64,000 nucleotides of DNA, taken from the NCBI GenBank assembly GCA_050175155.1, contig JBFXJF010000004.1:98912-162911 (forward strand). The letters are read 5' to 3'. Made by a program: the position numbers and the translations under genes. Positions 63,468 to 64,000 of the stretch are shown here, one piece after another. Positions within the stretch are counted from its first letter, which is position 1. The number at the start of each line of letters is the position of its first letter. The DNA comes from JBFXJF01 sp050175155. Its GTDB lineage: Bacteria; Bacillota; Bacilli; Tepidibacillales; Tepidibacillaceae. The notes under the pieces were generated by a model. It was not told where the DNA came from and searched no databases. It saw only the letters and a program-made list of their open reading frames with translations.

Positions 63468-64000
63468 TCAACTATCTATTAGGTTGTTTAGAAAGAAATA
63501 TTCGGGTTTATCCTGAAAATTATAGTAGACGATTAACAGTGTTTTTTTCTTTAGTAATTCGCCCTTCTTAAAATAATTATCGAGATCGTATTCAAATACA
63601 TTTAATGTTATATGTTTATGAATTTCCTTTTCGCTTAAATTAAGGTTTGAAAAATCACCCGATACTAGTTCTGGCTTTTCAACTAAATCCGCTATAAGTT
63701 TATTTTGCTCCTGTTTAGTTAATTCAAATTCCCACCAAGTTTTTCTTGGTTTGTATTTATGATTTAATAGATAATCTAATTTCATAAAACAAATTATAAA
63801 ATCAATATTTTTCGTTCTTCGTGCTTGTAAAAACTCGTGCAATCTTATAAATAATGACTCAAGTTGATGACCTATTCTTCACCAACCTTTGCTTTCCCAA
63901 TAGTCGCCAAACTCTAGAAAAAAGACAAATGCTGATGTGAACACATTTATGAGCAAATAATTAATATTTAGATCTATACTATGAGAATTCCAATAATTAT
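63468..64000 (-). pseudogene. Unknown membrane protein, interrupted by an in-frame TGA (cut by window edge)
   Basis: From 64000 the minus strand is open and codes for a hydrophobic segment ending LEFGDYWESKGW before TGA at 63879-63881. The same frame continues past it with RIGHQLESLFIRLHEFLQARR and runs to a stop at 63468. The second part has no good start: only a TTG 11 codons in, with no ribosome site. One TGG-to-TGA change in a single gene explains both halves. The C-terminal domain (about 124 aa, Lys/Asp-rich) matches no family I know. Confidence 0.6.

Noticed and set aside
63842..63876. ATA start for the gene ending at 63468
   Set aside because: The frame upstream of the TGA is coding-like and continuous, so an interrupted gene explains the missing start better.

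Overview
The window is AT-rich DNA from a low-GC, endospore-forming member of the Bacillota. SpoVID-like and YsxE/CotS-like spore-coat genes, two T-box riboswitches, strong Shine-Dalgarno sequences and frequent TTG/GTG starts all point that way. An anaerobic life is suggested by a 2-hydroxyacyl-CoA-dehydratase-type gene set with its activase and by a siroheme-decarboxylase (AhbA-AhbB type) gene inside the haem operon. The order hemA - met8-like - hemC - hemD - hemB - hemL ... spoVID - ysxE-like - valS - folC ... prepilin peptidase follows the Bacillus subtilis chromosome. The lineage is therefore probably near the Bacilli (a Desulfuribacillus-like organism would fit, but this is a guess). Almost every gene is on the minus strand; only a MarR regulator and a chagasin-like gene are on the plus strand.

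Layout by position. 1-7.1 kb: type IV pilus operon (pilB, pilT, pilC, pilin, pilD, pilM, pilN, partial pilO). 7.2-8.3 kb: remains of a GAF-PAS sensor gene. 8.3-18.7 kb: Wzx/Wzy-type polysaccharide cluster with an initiating sugar phosphotransferase, four glycosyltransferase-related genes, an acetyltransferase and a UDP-HexNAc epimerase/dehydrogenase pair. 19-24.5 kb: murC, folC and valS, with a valine T-box. 24.8-27.8 kb: spore-coat genes. 27.9-32.8 kb: assorted single genes (a 29-aa membrane peptide, MBL hydrolase, CPBP protease, Asp/Glu racemase, lipoprotein, SDR epimerase). 32.8-36.6 kb: an accessory island with a free-standing defence-type reverse transcriptase, a membrane-anchored unknown gene and strongly structured repeats. 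36.6-38.0 kb: an HD-GYP gene and a secreted protein. 38.2-45.1 kb: complete trpEGDCFBA operon behind a consensus promoter and a tandem T-box. 45.1-53.6 kb: hemA-to-hemL tetrapyrrole operon, interrupted before hemL by three hairpin repeats. 53.8-59.8 kb: marR, glpK and the activase/dehydratase-like cluster with a TetR regulator and its probable operator. 59.8-64 kb: CmpB-like protein, PepV, RimK-like ligase, a chagasin-like inhibitor and a stop-interrupted gene at the edge.

The haem operon encodes a route from glutamyl-tRNA to uroporphyrinogen III, then (CobA domain and precorrin-2 dehydrogenase) towards siroheme, and then siroheme decarboxylation. No hemE-type gene is present here. The trp operon encodes all steps from chorismate to tryptophan. 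The polysaccharide genes form a full initiation, extension, flipping and polymerisation set.

The most unusual segment is 33.0-36.1 kb. Both the reverse transcriptase gene and the neighbouring unknown gene are preceded by one kind of structured repeat (R) and followed by another (T). Base changes between copies keep the stems paired. The unit containing the unknown gene is bounded by an 18-bp inverted repeat. This looks like a small array of cassette-like units, or a defence system with associated structured RNA. Other points for a second look are the tandem trp T-box whose second decision module lacks Stem I, three genes whose best ribosome site points to ATA or ATT, tandem hairpin repeats before hemL, and two YsxE-like proteins lacking the catalytic Asp of kinases. 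No tRNA, rRNA, CRISPR array or intact insertion sequence was seen.
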